The translations under genes were made by a program, and so were the position numbers. The notes under the pieces were generated by a model that was not told the origin of the DNA, did not search any database, and saw only the letters and a list, made by a program, of their open reading frames with translations. A stretch of 8,985 nt of DNA from Bacillota bacterium (lineage in GTDB: Bacteria > Bacillota > Clostridia > Peptostreptococcales > Anaerovoracaceae), in assembly GCA_017534025.1 (NCBI GenBank), contig JAFWDF010000088.1, forward strand, positions 1 through 8,985. The letters are read 5' to 3'. This document shows positions 1-6,083 of the stretch, in pieces; the first letter of the stretch is position 1, and each line of letters opens with the position of its first letter.

Positions 1-57
1 CAAAGATCGATGCTATTACTTCGGATTGCCTTCGCTAACCGACCAATCTTTGGACAT
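1..57. repeat. Palindromic intergenic repeat, copy A (cut by window edge)
   Basis: The first 57 bases form a stem-loop: CAAAGAT at 1-7 pairs with ATCTTTG at 46-52, and the right arm continues as GACAT to 57. The matching left-arm ATGTC would lie just outside the window. The unit is roughly 75% identical to the one at 121-183 (offset 125 bp). The shared blocks are CAAAGATCGATGCTA and CTAACCGACC. Weak open frames cross it on the + strand, but none has a ribosome binding site or a recognisable protein, so I read this as a non-coding repeat. Strand and family are unknown. Confidence 0.55.
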
Positions 58-120
58 TTTCGTTCTTATTTCCGACAGAAGTCCACTCCTCTGGACATCA
101 CCAGTCATATCCGAAGGGGT

Positions 121-183
121 ATGTCCAAAGATCGATGCTACTGCCCCGGATTTACACTCACTAACCGACCGATCTTCAGACAT
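121..183. repeat. Palindromic intergenic repeat, copy B
   Basis: This is a complete copy of the element at 1-57. Its arms are ATGTCCAAAGATCG (121-134) and CGATCTTCAGACAT (170-183). They pair over 7 bp and 5 bp, separated by a 2-nt internal loop. The loop region keeps the CTAACCGACC block of copy A, with one inserted base. The 63 bases between the copies (58-120) contain a small TCCA/TGGA hairpin and nothing else I recognise. The arrangement resembles dispersed REP-like or BOX-like elements, but I cannot name the family. Confidence 0.55.
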
Positions 184-205
184 GTTCATGGAAATTAACG
201 ATAAA

Positions 206-239
206 GGGCTGCTGCATTAAGACCTTAATGCCGCAGCCC
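206..239 (-). terminator. Terminator-like hairpin ending the minus-strand operon
   Basis: A 15-bp stem with one mismatch (206-220 with 225-239) closes a 4-nt loop. Read on the minus strand, the stem is followed by TTTATCGTTAATTT, an imperfect T-tract. It lies about 135 nt beyond the oxidoreductase stop codon and is the only simple terminator-like structure at this end of the operon. The T-tract is weak, so termination efficiency is uncertain. On the + strand the hairpin is followed by no useful T-run. Confidence 0.55.
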
Positions 240-265
240 AATGTTCTTCCCGATTATTAAAAGTT

Positions 266-364
266 GACCCACGGATCTCACTTCCAGCGCTGTTCCGGCA
301 GCCTGGCGACGTTCTGTCTGCCCGGCGCGGGTTTCCCCTTCCGCCGAAGTACGATCCGTGGGTC
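266..364 (-). ncRNA. Candidate structured RNA, 99 nt, class unknown
   Basis: The ends form a perfect 12-bp helix: GACCCACGGATC (266-277) with GATCCGTGGGTC (353-364). The helix extends through a 2x2 internal loop into ACTTC/GAAGT (280-284 and 346-350). Two hairpins sit inside. One (323-346) has CGGCG/CGCCG and GGG/CCC stems around a loop that reads GAAA on the minus strand. The other (284-306) pairs CCAG/CTGG and GCTG/CAGC with one bulge and a 6-nt loop. The GAAA tetraloop and a G-U option in the internal loop favour the minus strand. The element starts 9 nt after the oxidoreductase stop codon and precedes the hairpin at 206-239. It lacks the core motifs I know for SRP, 6S, TPP, cobalamin or c-di-GMP RNAs. 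A + strand reading, where the closing helix is followed by TTTTCT, would instead make it a long-loop terminator. Confidence 0.45.
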
Positions 365-373
365 TTTTCTCAA

Positions 374-2029
374 TTATATGCGATCCTGCCCGTCCTCGTG
401 ATACTCCTGTTCGGTATTCACATTCCAGATGGCAGAATGGTCCGCCGAACCGCTGCGAATGGCATTAACGGCTTCAAAAGCGGTACACATGGAATGGTCA
501 ATGTTGTTGTAACGGTGCTGTCCGTTCCGGCCGACACAGTAAAGATTAGGAATCGTGTCGAGCCATTCCCGCAGCTCATCGATGTGGTCGTAGGTATCGA
601 AATACGCAGGGTAAGCTTTTTTCACCCGCTCTACATGATAATCCAGCACTTCATCCGTGCTTTCAATCAGATCCATGATCACCATCTCCCGAATGGCTTT
701 GCGGGCAAATTCCTCATCGCTCATGGACCACATGGCATCCCCCTCGTTGCAGAAATACTCGAGGCCGATCCACACGGTATTTTCCAGATCCTTCACCAGA
801 TAAGGGGACCAGTTATTGTACAACTGGAATCTGCCCATATCCACGTTGCGGTCATGCACGTACACCCAGTTATCGGGAATGATATTGCCCACGGTCGGGA
901 TCTTCGTCCGGTTCTTCAGCTTCAGCTTCGGAACCAGCACGCCGACCGTGATATAGTCCCTGTAGGGCAGTCCGGCTGCAATGGCGGACTGCGCGGCAGG
1001 CACGTCATTCATGCCGCTGACCAGATCTTTTAATGGCATGGACGACACCACAAAATCTGCTTCTTCCCGGATTCGCCGGCCTTCCGTTTCATACAGCACG
1101 GCGGTCGCGCGAAGCTTGTCAGGCTCCGGCGCGCCGGCAGAAACTGCCGCACGCAGGCCGCCGGACGGCGCCGCCTCAGATCCGGATATCAGCTCTTGCG
1201 GCGCCGAATCCGGCGCCAGCTCCACGCCCACAGCTCTGGCGCCGGTCAGAACACGGCCGCCCATGCGCTGCACTTCGGCGGCCGTGATTTCCCACAGCTG
1301 CCCCGGTCCGAGCTTCGGATATTTAAATTCCTCGATCAGCGAGGTTTCCACTTTGCGATTTTTTGTCCGGAATGCTTTTCCGAACATGTCTTTCAGAATG
1401 GCCGTAACGGACAGGCCTTTTACACGCTGGGCTCCCCATTCCGGAGAGATCTCGGATGGGTGGCGTCCCCAGAGGTTTTCCGTATACCGCTCAAAAAACA
1501 TAGAGTACAGTTTCCGGCCGAAGCGATTGATGTAAAAGTCTTCCAGTGATTCCTCCGGCCGCTTGAACAAACAGCTCTTCAAATAGCTGCACCCTACCAG
1601 GACCGTCGTTCCCAAACCCATTTTCTGGAGCGTTTCCAGCTTCAGGGAAACCGGATAATCGAAAAATTTCTGCTGGAAAAAGATCCTGGACAAGCGGTTC
1701 CTCCGGAGCATGACACGATCTTCCTTCTCCGGATCCGGACCGCCTTCCGTCAGCGTGCCGGTCCGTCCAAGCATCCTGTCATCAAGGGACAGCCATCCCT
1801 GCGACGGCAGCAGTTCTTCCCACCAGTCGTTCACTTCCGGTACCTTGGAAAAGAACCGGTGGCCGCCCATATCCATGCGGTTGCCGCGGTAATTGACGGT
1901 GCGGGAAATGCCTCCGAACTGCCCGCTTTCCTCCAGGACAACCACTTCATATTCATTCGATTGTTTCAGAAGTTCATAGGCCGCTGTCAGGCCGGCCGGG
2001 CCGGCCCCGATCACAAGAACCTTCTTCAT
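374..2029 (-). CDS. FAD/NAD(P)-binding oxidoreductase (amine oxidase / UGM-like)
   Basis: The protein is 551 aa and probably cytoplasmic or membrane-associated. Residues 3-34 form a Rossmann dinucleotide-binding fold (VLVIGAGPAGL, then a strand ending in an acidic residue, LEE). MDMGGHRFF at 53-60 is the second flavin-contact segment of this superfamily. The C-terminal FAD motif is NLYCVGRNGQHRYNN (495-509), followed by DHSM and a helix. The stretch FYINRFGRKLYSMFFERY (165-182) is typical of the protoporphyrinogen-oxidase/UDP-galactopyranose-mutase-like group often found beside sugar-transfer genes. I chose the start at 2029 because GGAG lies 7 nt upstream and the Rossmann strand begins at once; the 22 extra upstream codons are GC-rich and family-atypical. 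Residues 271-308 look like an Ala/Pro/Ser/Gly-rich insert. The gene is third in the gtrA operon, 129 bp after the membrane protein. The substrate is unknown; sugar-nucleotide or lipid-linked sugar chemistry is an inference from context. The stop is TAA. Confidence 0.88.
   Translation of the reverse strand: MKKVLVIGAGPAGLTAAYELLKQSNEYEVVVLEESGQFGGISRTVNYRGNRMDMGGHRFFSKVPEVNDWWEELLPSQGWLSLDDRMLGRTGTLTEGGPDPEKEDRVMLRRNRLSRIFFQQKFFDYPVSLKLETLQKMGLGTTVLVGCSYLKSCLFKRPEESLEDFYINRFGRKLYSMFFERYTENLWGRHPSEISPEWGAQRVKGLSVTAILKDMFGKAFRTKNRKVETSLIEEFKYPKLGPGQLWEITAAEVQRMGGRVLTGARAVGVELAPDSAPQELISGSEAAPSGGLRAAVSAGAPEPDKLRATAVLYETEGRRIREEADFVVSSMPLKDLVSGMNDVPAAQSAIAAGLPYRDYITVGVLVPKLKLKNRTKIPTVGNIIPDNWVYVHDRNVDMGRFQLYNNWSPYLVKDLENTVWIGLEYFCNEGDAMWSMSDEEFARKAIREMVIMDLIESTDEVLDYHVERVKKAYPAYFDTYDHIDELREWLDTIPNLYCVGRNGQHRYNNIDHSMCTAFEAVNAIRSGSADHSAIWNVNTEQEYHEDGQDRI
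1106..1219 (-). repeat. GC-rich palindrome-bearing in-frame insert within the oxidoreductase gene
   Basis: This stretch encodes residues 271-308, a low-complexity linker rich in Ala, Pro, Ser and Gly between two beta strands. The DNA contains a hairpin CGGCAG-AAA-CTGCCG (1135-1149) and the inverted repeat GGCGCC-6 nt-GGCGCC (1200-1217). The CCGGCAGAA string at 1134-1142 recurs in the spacers near 5292 and 6084. The reading frame is preserved. Homologous enzymes, from memory, usually have a short turn here, so an in-frame repeat insertion is my inference. Confidence 0.4.
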
Positions 2030-2036
2030 TACAATA

Positions 2037-2040
2037 CTCC
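2037..2040 (-). promoter_or_regulatory. Ribosome binding site fixing the oxidoreductase start
   Basis: On the minus strand GGAG is followed by 7 nt and then the ATG at 2029. This argues against the longer open frame that begins at 2095, whose extra N-terminus runs through GC-rich palindromic spacer DNA. Confidence 0.7.
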
Positions 2041-2046
2041 ATCCTG

Positions 2047-2139
2047 CCCGCCGGCATTCCGGCGGGAATACTGCTGCCGGACAGGCCGGCCTCAATTCTC
2101 ATTCACTGCCGGCCGGCGTCACAACACAGCCGCCGGCAG
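2047..2139. repeat. GC-rich palindromes in the spacer before the oxidoreductase gene
   Basis: The 129-bp spacer (2030-2158) holds a perfect 8-bp hairpin CCCGCCGG-CATT-CCGGCGGG (2047-2066). It also holds a second perfect 8-bp inverted repeat CTGCCGGC/GCCGGCAG (2106-2113 and 2132-2139, 18-nt loop). Neither is followed by a T-tract in either direction, so they are not ordinary terminators. They share the CCGGC core with the palindromes at 5249-5334 and 6084-6110. Possible roles are mRNA processing or stability between the two cistrons, or mobile palindromic repeats. Confidence 0.5.
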
Positions 2140-2158
2140 CAGTATCATTAACATAAAA

Positions 2159-4711
2159 CTAAATCATTCCCCGCCAGTCCGGAATTTCAAAAATCGTACA
2201 GCTCGAATTTTCCACGACGACGGCTTCCGGATCGAAAATGGCATACAGTACCTCATTTTGCTCCGGCGTCAGTTCATCGGTGGATTTTTCCATGACCATG
2301 AGCAGCCGGCCGTTGTCCATCCACAGATCCGGGAACATATCACTGATTTCATCCAGATTATCGATATGGTAAACCTTCTTCCCGGCCACTGCGAGTTTCT
2401 GCGGCGGGGTCTGCGGTATTTCATACGTAAAGGAGAAGCAGACATCCCGGTATCCCGTGTAATCACGGATGGCCTCCTCAATCGGATAGCTTTCCTGCTG
2501 GTTGCGGAACTGGTAATAAGCCCGGTCCACAGACGGAATCTGCGTGATGTACAGGGTCGCCGAGAAGGTCAGCATAAACAGCAGCATGAGCCAGCTGAGC
2601 GTCGGGTTGCGGCTGGCACCGGTTTTCCGGCTCTCCGGAGCCAGAATTTTCAGCACCAGAATGGCCGATACGACAGGCATCATGGCAATCCACCAGCTGA
2701 CTTTGATCTGGGAAAACTCATGGACGCCCGAATGCTGCTTGAGCAGCAGCACATGGAATACAATGGCGCCGAAGGCGGTCACCAGAATGGAGCACTGGCT
2801 GCTTTTAAACAGTCTTCCCGGTCCGCGGTGGAAAAGCAGATAGACGATGCCCAAGACCAGAATGGCCAGATTATAATAAATCATCCACTGCATCATTTCT
2901 TCGGAATCGGCTGTGAATGTGCTCCGGAAAAAGCCGCGGACTTCTTCCAGCCCGGCAATGTCATCCGTGGTGCGGAACACGAAACGGTCATACAGGAGCT
3001 TCCGCCAGTTTTCCACTCCCGAAACCTGCCAGCGGAAGGTCAGCAGCGCTGCCAGCACCGGAATGACATAGCCCATCGAACGGGAAACCGCTCTGCCCAG
3101 GCCCCGCTTATTAAGCAGGTCGCCGATGAATTCCGTGAAAAAGGCCATGAATACCAGCAGCCAGAAGTAATAATCGATCAGCATGCCGGTATAAATGATA
3201 ATGAACCGCAGGACGTACAGCGCGAACGGTGCCCGGCCGTCCCGCAGGCGTTTGCGGTTTTCCGCCCGGCTCAGGGCTTGAATGTCTTCGCCGTTAATCC
3301 AGCCGCCTTTCTCCTTTACGCGGATCATATATTCGATCGGCAGGAACAGCATCACCCACAGGATGACACACTGGTCCGCGAAGTACACGTTGGACAGATA
3401 CCAGACATTCACCGGCATCAGAATCCAGATCGCCCCTGTCATAAAGCCGATCACTACTTTGCCCGAGGCGCTGCGGTAGCCGCTGCCGGCCGTCAGAAGC
3501 ATGGCGAACCAGGCCAGCAGAATCGCTTCCACCAGATACCAGACCATCTGGAAATGCTTCAGGAAGGATATGTCAATATGCTCTTTTCCGGTCAGCTTTG
3601 CCGCAGAATAAACGAATAATGTCGTTCCGGTCGGATAGCTTACATATGCATCCCGGTCTGCCAGATCCCGGTATTCCACGGAATATCGGCCGTTGTAATT
3701 GGTGAAATGCAGGGCCTGCGGTCCTTCATCCAGCCAGTTATTCACAAAGGTCAGGGTGGTGGCTGACAGCCAGCTGTGTGTTCCGCCCAGATTGTCATAA
3801 TCCACCGGATAGGAAATCCGGAACACGCCGATAAACAGGGCCGCCAGCAGAAGTGCCGTAATCAGCAGACTGACCGGATGCACCGCCCAGCGGCGCTTCT
3901 GTTTCGCCTGCGCGGCATCCGCCTCCTGCTCCGGCTTGTCCTTCGCAGAATCTTTATCCGGCGCAATCGCTGCGGCCGCCGGTGCGGCTGCTTTCGCCGT
4001 CTCATTTTCCGGTGCGGCCGCCTTCACAGCTTCCGCGGCCGGCTCTGCCGCTTTCGCCGTCTCATTCTCCGGCGCGGCCGGCTCTGCAGTCTCCGCGGCA
4101 GGCGCGGCCTTTTCTTCTGCCTCTTCGGCCGGTTCCTGGTCTGTCGCCGGTTCCGGGCCGCCCCCGATTTCCTGCTCCGGTTCCTGATCTGCCGCCGGTT
4201 CTTCCGGACCTGCCTCTTCATCATGCAGGTCCAGATCCGCCAGCGTAGGCTGCGGAACGGTTTCCTCTTCCTCTTCGAGTTCCCAGCTCAGCTCGGATCC
4301 GGCCAGTTGCCGATTCGACAAGTCATTTACCTTGTCCCAGTCCAGATCCATATAATAGCTTTGCTCATCCCCGTCCAACTCTTCGTCCGCCAGTTCTTCG
4401 TCCATTGGTTCCGGCGGTTCGCCCGCAGCCTCTGCCGGCGCTTCCGGTTCTGCCGCCGTGTCCACCGGTTCTTCCACCGGTTCTGTCGGCGCTTCCGGTT
4501 CCGCAGCCGGGTCATTAACACCGTCACTGTCCTGCCCGGCCGCTTCATTTATCTCTTCGCCGGCCGCTTCATTAAGCGCTTCACCGGCACTCTCTTCCTT
4601 CAGCTCTCCGGCCGCTTCCTTCTCCTCGCGGATTTCGCGGATCAGCTCCTCTATCGTTTTCCACTGCGGTTCATCCACAGGGAATCCATCCTTATCAAAG
4701 AAATCACTCAT
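2159..4711 (-). CDS. Polytopic membrane protein, probable GT-C-type glycosyltransferase, acidic N-terminus
   Basis: The protein is 850 aa. Residues 1-270 are hydrophilic, very acidic and low in complexity (Glu, Ala, Pro), with no predicted globular fold by eye and an internal 20-residue tandem repeat. KQKRRW at 270-275 precedes the first membrane helix (276-298), so the N-terminus should be cytoplasmic by the positive-inside rule. About ten more helices follow, near 388-406, 419-436, 445-463, 497-514, 515-530, 543-558, 609-626, 640-657, 671-690 and 704-721. The first extracytoplasmic loop contains YPVDYDN (301-307) and YPTGTTLFVY (359-368), as expected of GT-C enzymes, which place a catalytic acidic residue there. 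A soluble domain closes the protein (about 725-850). The start overlaps the gtrA stop by 4 bp (ATGA), with GGAGAGGA just upstream, so translation is likely coupled. The stop is TAG. Donor, acceptor and exact family are not known; a non-catalytic polymer-assembly role is possible. Confidence 0.8.
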   Translation of the reverse strand: MSDFFDKDGFPVDEPQWKTIEELIREIREEKEAAGELKEESAGEALNEAAGEEINEAAGQDSDGVNDPAAEPEAPTEPVEEPVDTAAEPEAPAEAAGEPPEPMDEELADEELDGDEQSYYMDLDWDKVNDLSNRQLAGSELSWELEEEEETVPQPTLADLDLHDEEAGPEEPAADQEPEQEIGGGPEPATDQEPAEEAEEKAAPAAETAEPAAPENETAKAAEPAAEAVKAAAPENETAKAAAPAAAAIAPDKDSAKDKPEQEADAAQAKQKRRWAVHPVSLLITALLLAALFIGVFRISYPVDYDNLGGTHSWLSATTLTFVNNWLDEGPQALHFTNYNGRYSVEYRDLADRDAYVSYPTGTTLFVYSAAKLTGKEHIDISFLKHFQMVWYLVEAILLAWFAMLLTAGSGYRSASGKVVIGFMTGAIWILMPVNVWYLSNVYFADQCVILWVMLFLPIEYMIRVKEKGGWINGEDIQALSRAENRKRLRDGRAPFALYVLRFIIIYTGMLIDYYFWLLVFMAFFTEFIGDLLNKRGLGRAVSRSMGYVIPVLAALLTFRWQVSGVENWRKLLYDRFVFRTTDDIAGLEEVRGFFRSTFTADSEEMMQWMIYYNLAILVLGIVYLLFHRGPGRLFKSSQCSILVTAFGAIVFHVLLLKQHSGVHEFSQIKVSWWIAMMPVVSAILVLKILAPESRKTGASRNPTLSWLMLLFMLTFSATLYITQIPSVDRAYYQFRNQQESYPIEEAIRDYTGYRDVCFSFTYEIPQTPPQKLAVAGKKVYHIDNLDEISDMFPDLWMDNGRLLMVMEKSTDELTPEQNEVLYAIFDPEAVVVENSSCTIFEIPDWRGMI
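3959..4078 (-). repeat. Two tandem 60-bp coding repeats (20 residues each)
   Basis: Residues 212-231 and 232-251 of the membrane protein are near-identical repeats that both begin AAPENETAKAA. At DNA level the blocks at 3991-4020 and 4051-4080 differ at only two third-base positions. The copies are therefore young, and the linker may vary in length between strains. The second copy degenerates into poly-Ala at its end. Confidence 0.75.
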
Positions 4712-5109
4712 CGGATTGTCCTCTCCAGCAGCAGCTTTCTGCTGATAAAGTTATATATCATTACTATGGCCGTTACGATGATCTTGGAGATCATATAATG
4801 CCATCCCGCCCTGCTGGTAAACAGCCACATTAAAAGAGTATTGAAACCCAGTCCGATGCCGCTCAGCAGCGCGAATTCCGTGAACTCTTTCCATTTCCGG
4901 GTAGTATTATTACTGTCAAACACAAAATGAAGGCTCAGCAGGTAATTCACGATCGTAGATATCGAAAAAGAAATGATACTGGAGATCAGATAATAGAGAC
5001 CGAAAAACTCGGTCAGAATAACCATCAGAAAGTAATCGATCAGAAAACAGATTCCGCCGGTCATACCAAACCGGAACATCTGGCCGATCAATGCCTTGAT
5101 TCTTTTCAT
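4708..5109 (-). CDS. GtrA-family membrane protein
   Basis: The protein is 133 aa, the usual length for the GtrA/DPMS-associated family, which helps move or supply undecaprenyl-phosphate-linked sugars across the cytoplasmic membrane. Four membrane helices are visible near residues 13-34, 38-60, 77-98 and 104-124. Family features include an FRFGMTGG start to helix 1, the VNYLLSLHFVF motif at the end of helix 2, and the terminal YNFISRKLLLE. It is the first gene of the operon, about 100 nt downstream of the promoter at 5216-5244. The ribosome site before the ATG is weak (GGTGAGAGACGG). Its TGA overlaps the start of the membrane protein behind it, so the two are probably made in a fixed ratio. 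No GT2 polyprenyl-phosphate sugar synthase lies in the window, although GtrA proteins often accompany one. Confidence 0.9.
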   Translation of the reverse strand: MKRIKALIGQMFRFGMTGGICFLIDYFLMVILTEFFGLYYLISSIISFSISTIVNYLLSLHFVFDSNNTTRKWKEFTEFALLSGIGLGFNTLLMWLFTSRAGWHYMISKIIVTAIVMIYNFISRKLLLERTIR

Positions 5110-5215
5110 CCGTCTCTCACCACGTTAAACCTGAACCATAAAATCTTTGCCGTTCAGTTTACCATGCAAAAGCGCCCGCTATCAATGCACCGGCCCCACC
5201 TGTACCTAAGATTTC

Positions 5216-5244
5216 ATTCTATTGTAATTCATTTGTAATGTTAA
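5216..5244 (-). promoter_or_regulatory. Sigma-A-type promoter for the gtrA operon
   Basis: On the minus strand there is a -35 box TTAACA (5244-5239), a 17-bp spacer and a -10 box TAGAAT (5221-5216); each box matches the consensus at 5 of 6 positions. The segment is AT-rich and is flanked upstream by very GC-rich palindromes. Transcription would start near 5209, giving a leader of about 100 nt before gtrA. I see no obvious operator or riboswitch in that leader. Confidence 0.65.
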
Positions 5245-5248
5245 TGAT

Positions 5249-5334
5249 CCGGCCGCCGGCCGGCTTCCGGACGCCCGCCTCCCGCGCTTGCCCGGCAGAA
5301 CGCCGGCAGGACGGTCGGACAGAGCCCTGCCGGC
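5249..5334. repeat. GC-rich palindromes between the terD terminator and the gtrA promoter
   Basis: The spacer from 5110 to 5419 holds, besides the promoter and terminator, a GC-rich block. It starts with a self-complementary CCGGCCGCCGGCCGGC run (5249-5264). It ends with a perfect 9-bp inverted repeat GCCGGCAGG/CCTGCCGGC (5302-5310 and 5326-5334). The string CCGGCAGAACGCCGGC (5292-5307) is nearly repeated at 6084-6100. No T-tract follows, so this is not a second terminator. The open frame crossing it on the minus strand lacks coding character. Confidence 0.5.
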
Positions 5335-5338
5335 CATG

Positions 5339-5376
5339 AAAAAAGCCCTCCGCGATGCAGTCTGCACCCGGAAGGC
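5339..5376 (-). terminator. Rho-independent terminator after terD
   Basis: On the minus strand GCCTTCCG (5376-5369) pairs with CGGAGGGC (5352-5345) over 8 bp, including one T-G wobble. An inner TGCA-GAC-TGCA hairpin sits inside, and TTTTTT (5344-5339) follows at once. This is a canonical terminator. It separates terD from the gtrA operon, which has its own promoter about 100 bp downstream. The wobble pair supports minus-strand transcription. Confidence 0.85.
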
Positions 5377-5389
5377 CGGAATTTCAAAT

Positions 5390-5419
5390 TTACAGTTTTT
5401 CAGAATAATTGGCAATCAC
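5390..5419 (-). other. Short in-frame extension after the terD amber stop
   Basis: Directly after the TAG at 5422-5420 the frame continues for nine sense codons (VIANYSEKL) to a TAA at 5392-5390, 13 nt before the terminator hairpin. Readthrough would lengthen the C-terminal helix region (...DVYEGITGAAFR). A tandem backup stop that arose by chance is equally possible. Confidence 0.3.
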
Positions 5420-6055
5420 CTAACGGAATGCAGCTCCGGTGATGCCTTCATATACGTCGTGCGCGTCATTGCCGGCACCGTAGCGGGACATGCCCTGAAT
5501 CACCCAGCCGTCGCCGTCTCTCACCAGAGCAGCGAATACCAGGCTGGACGCATCCTTTGCATCCTCAGACTTAAAGGCCTCCATTTCCGAATAGACCGAA
5601 CGTTCATCCGACTGAATCTGAATGAATGCGTTGGCCACATCGCCGAGGTATTTGAGATCCTTTTCGCCTTCATGAATATTCACGAAGAAGAGGATGCGCT
5701 TTACTTCGGCAGGTATGCGGGCCAGGTGCACGGTAATGCGTTCATTGACACCCTTGTGGAGACCGGTGCGGCTGTCCGCTCCGAGAACGACGCTTTCCGC
5801 CTTGTCGAATTTAAATCCCTGTCCGTGGAAAATCAGATCCGCTTTTTTGTCATTGCTGTATTCAATGATGGCAGCCAGATCCAGATCGTACGCATTTTTG
5901 GATTCTCCGGTTGCAGCTACTTCGATAGCATCGATCACCTTATTGACCAGAAGTCCAGCCTTCGGATCCCAGCCAAGCTCAACTGACAGTTTGATCGCAT
6001 CTGCTTCCACCGGGATGCGCAGTGTATTGTCCCGTTCAACTACTTTACTTTCCAT
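5420..6055 (-). CDS. TerD-domain protein (tellurium-resistance / stress family), divergent
   Basis: The protein is 211 aa and soluble, with no signal peptide. It matches the TerD beta-sandwich fold: KLSVELGWDPK near the start (22-32), YDLDLAA (56-62), ADLIFHGQ (72-79), GADSRTG (92-98), NERITVHLARIPAEVKRILFFVNIHE (104-129), NAFIQI (142-147) and DGDGWVIQGMSRYG (180-193). Classical TerD proteins bind calcium through GDNxTGxxxGDDE. Here that segment reads GADSRTG...GVNERI, so one or more acidic ligands are lost and calcium binding may be weakened. The ribosome site GGAGG lies 5 nt before the ATG. The gene follows atpC after 184 bp with no clear terminator between them, and is closed by the terminator at 5339-5376. 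TerD proteins usually occur in ter clusters; none is seen here. The stop is TAG, followed by nine sense codons and TAA. Confidence 0.88.
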   Translation of the reverse strand: MESKVVERDNTLRIPVEADAIKLSVELGWDPKAGLLVNKVIDAIEVAATGESKNAYDLDLAAIIEYSNDKKADLIFHGQGFKFDKAESVVLGADSRTGLHKGVNERITVHLARIPAEVKRILFFVNIHEGEKDLKYLGDVANAFIQIQSDERSVYSEMEAFKSEDAKDASSLVFAALVRDGDGWVIQGMSRYGAGNDAHDVYEGITGAAFR

Positions 6056-6083
6056 GTTTTCCTCCAGTATATGATGACCGTCT

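Noticed and set aside
10..220. Two small + strand open frames (about 62 and 64 codons)
   Set aside because: Both cross the palindromic repeats in different frames, begin at non-ATG codons or without a ribosome site, and their repeated peptide pattern is explained by the DNA repeat.
266..364. Small SRP RNA, cobalamin or TPP riboswitch, or integron attC site
   Set aside because: The SRP GGAAGGAAGCAGC-type loop, the cobalamin GCCACTG box and the TPP CTGAGA box are absent, and the ends do not match attC R' and R'' boxes. The location after a gene end also does not fit a riboswitch.
1859..3619. 586-codon open frame on the + strand
   Set aside because: It is the complement of the membrane-protein and oxidoreductase genes, is rich in His, Gln and Arg with no domain pattern, and lacks a ribosome site. 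It is a shadow of GC-rich third-position codon use.
3776..4798. 340-codon Arg/Phe-rich open frame on the + strand
   Set aside because: It is the antisense of the Glu/Ala/Pro-rich N-terminal coding region. The Arg/Cys/Phe composition follows mechanically from reversed GAA, GCC and CCG codons.
5206..5415. 69-codon minus-strand open frame between terD and gtrA
   Set aside because: It runs through the terD terminator, the GC palindromes and the gtrA promoter. Its Arg/Ala/Gly-rich product shows no family features.
6066..6071. TATACT as a -10 box for terD
   Set aside because: It lies immediately before the terD ribosome site and has no acceptable -35 box 16-18 bp upstream.
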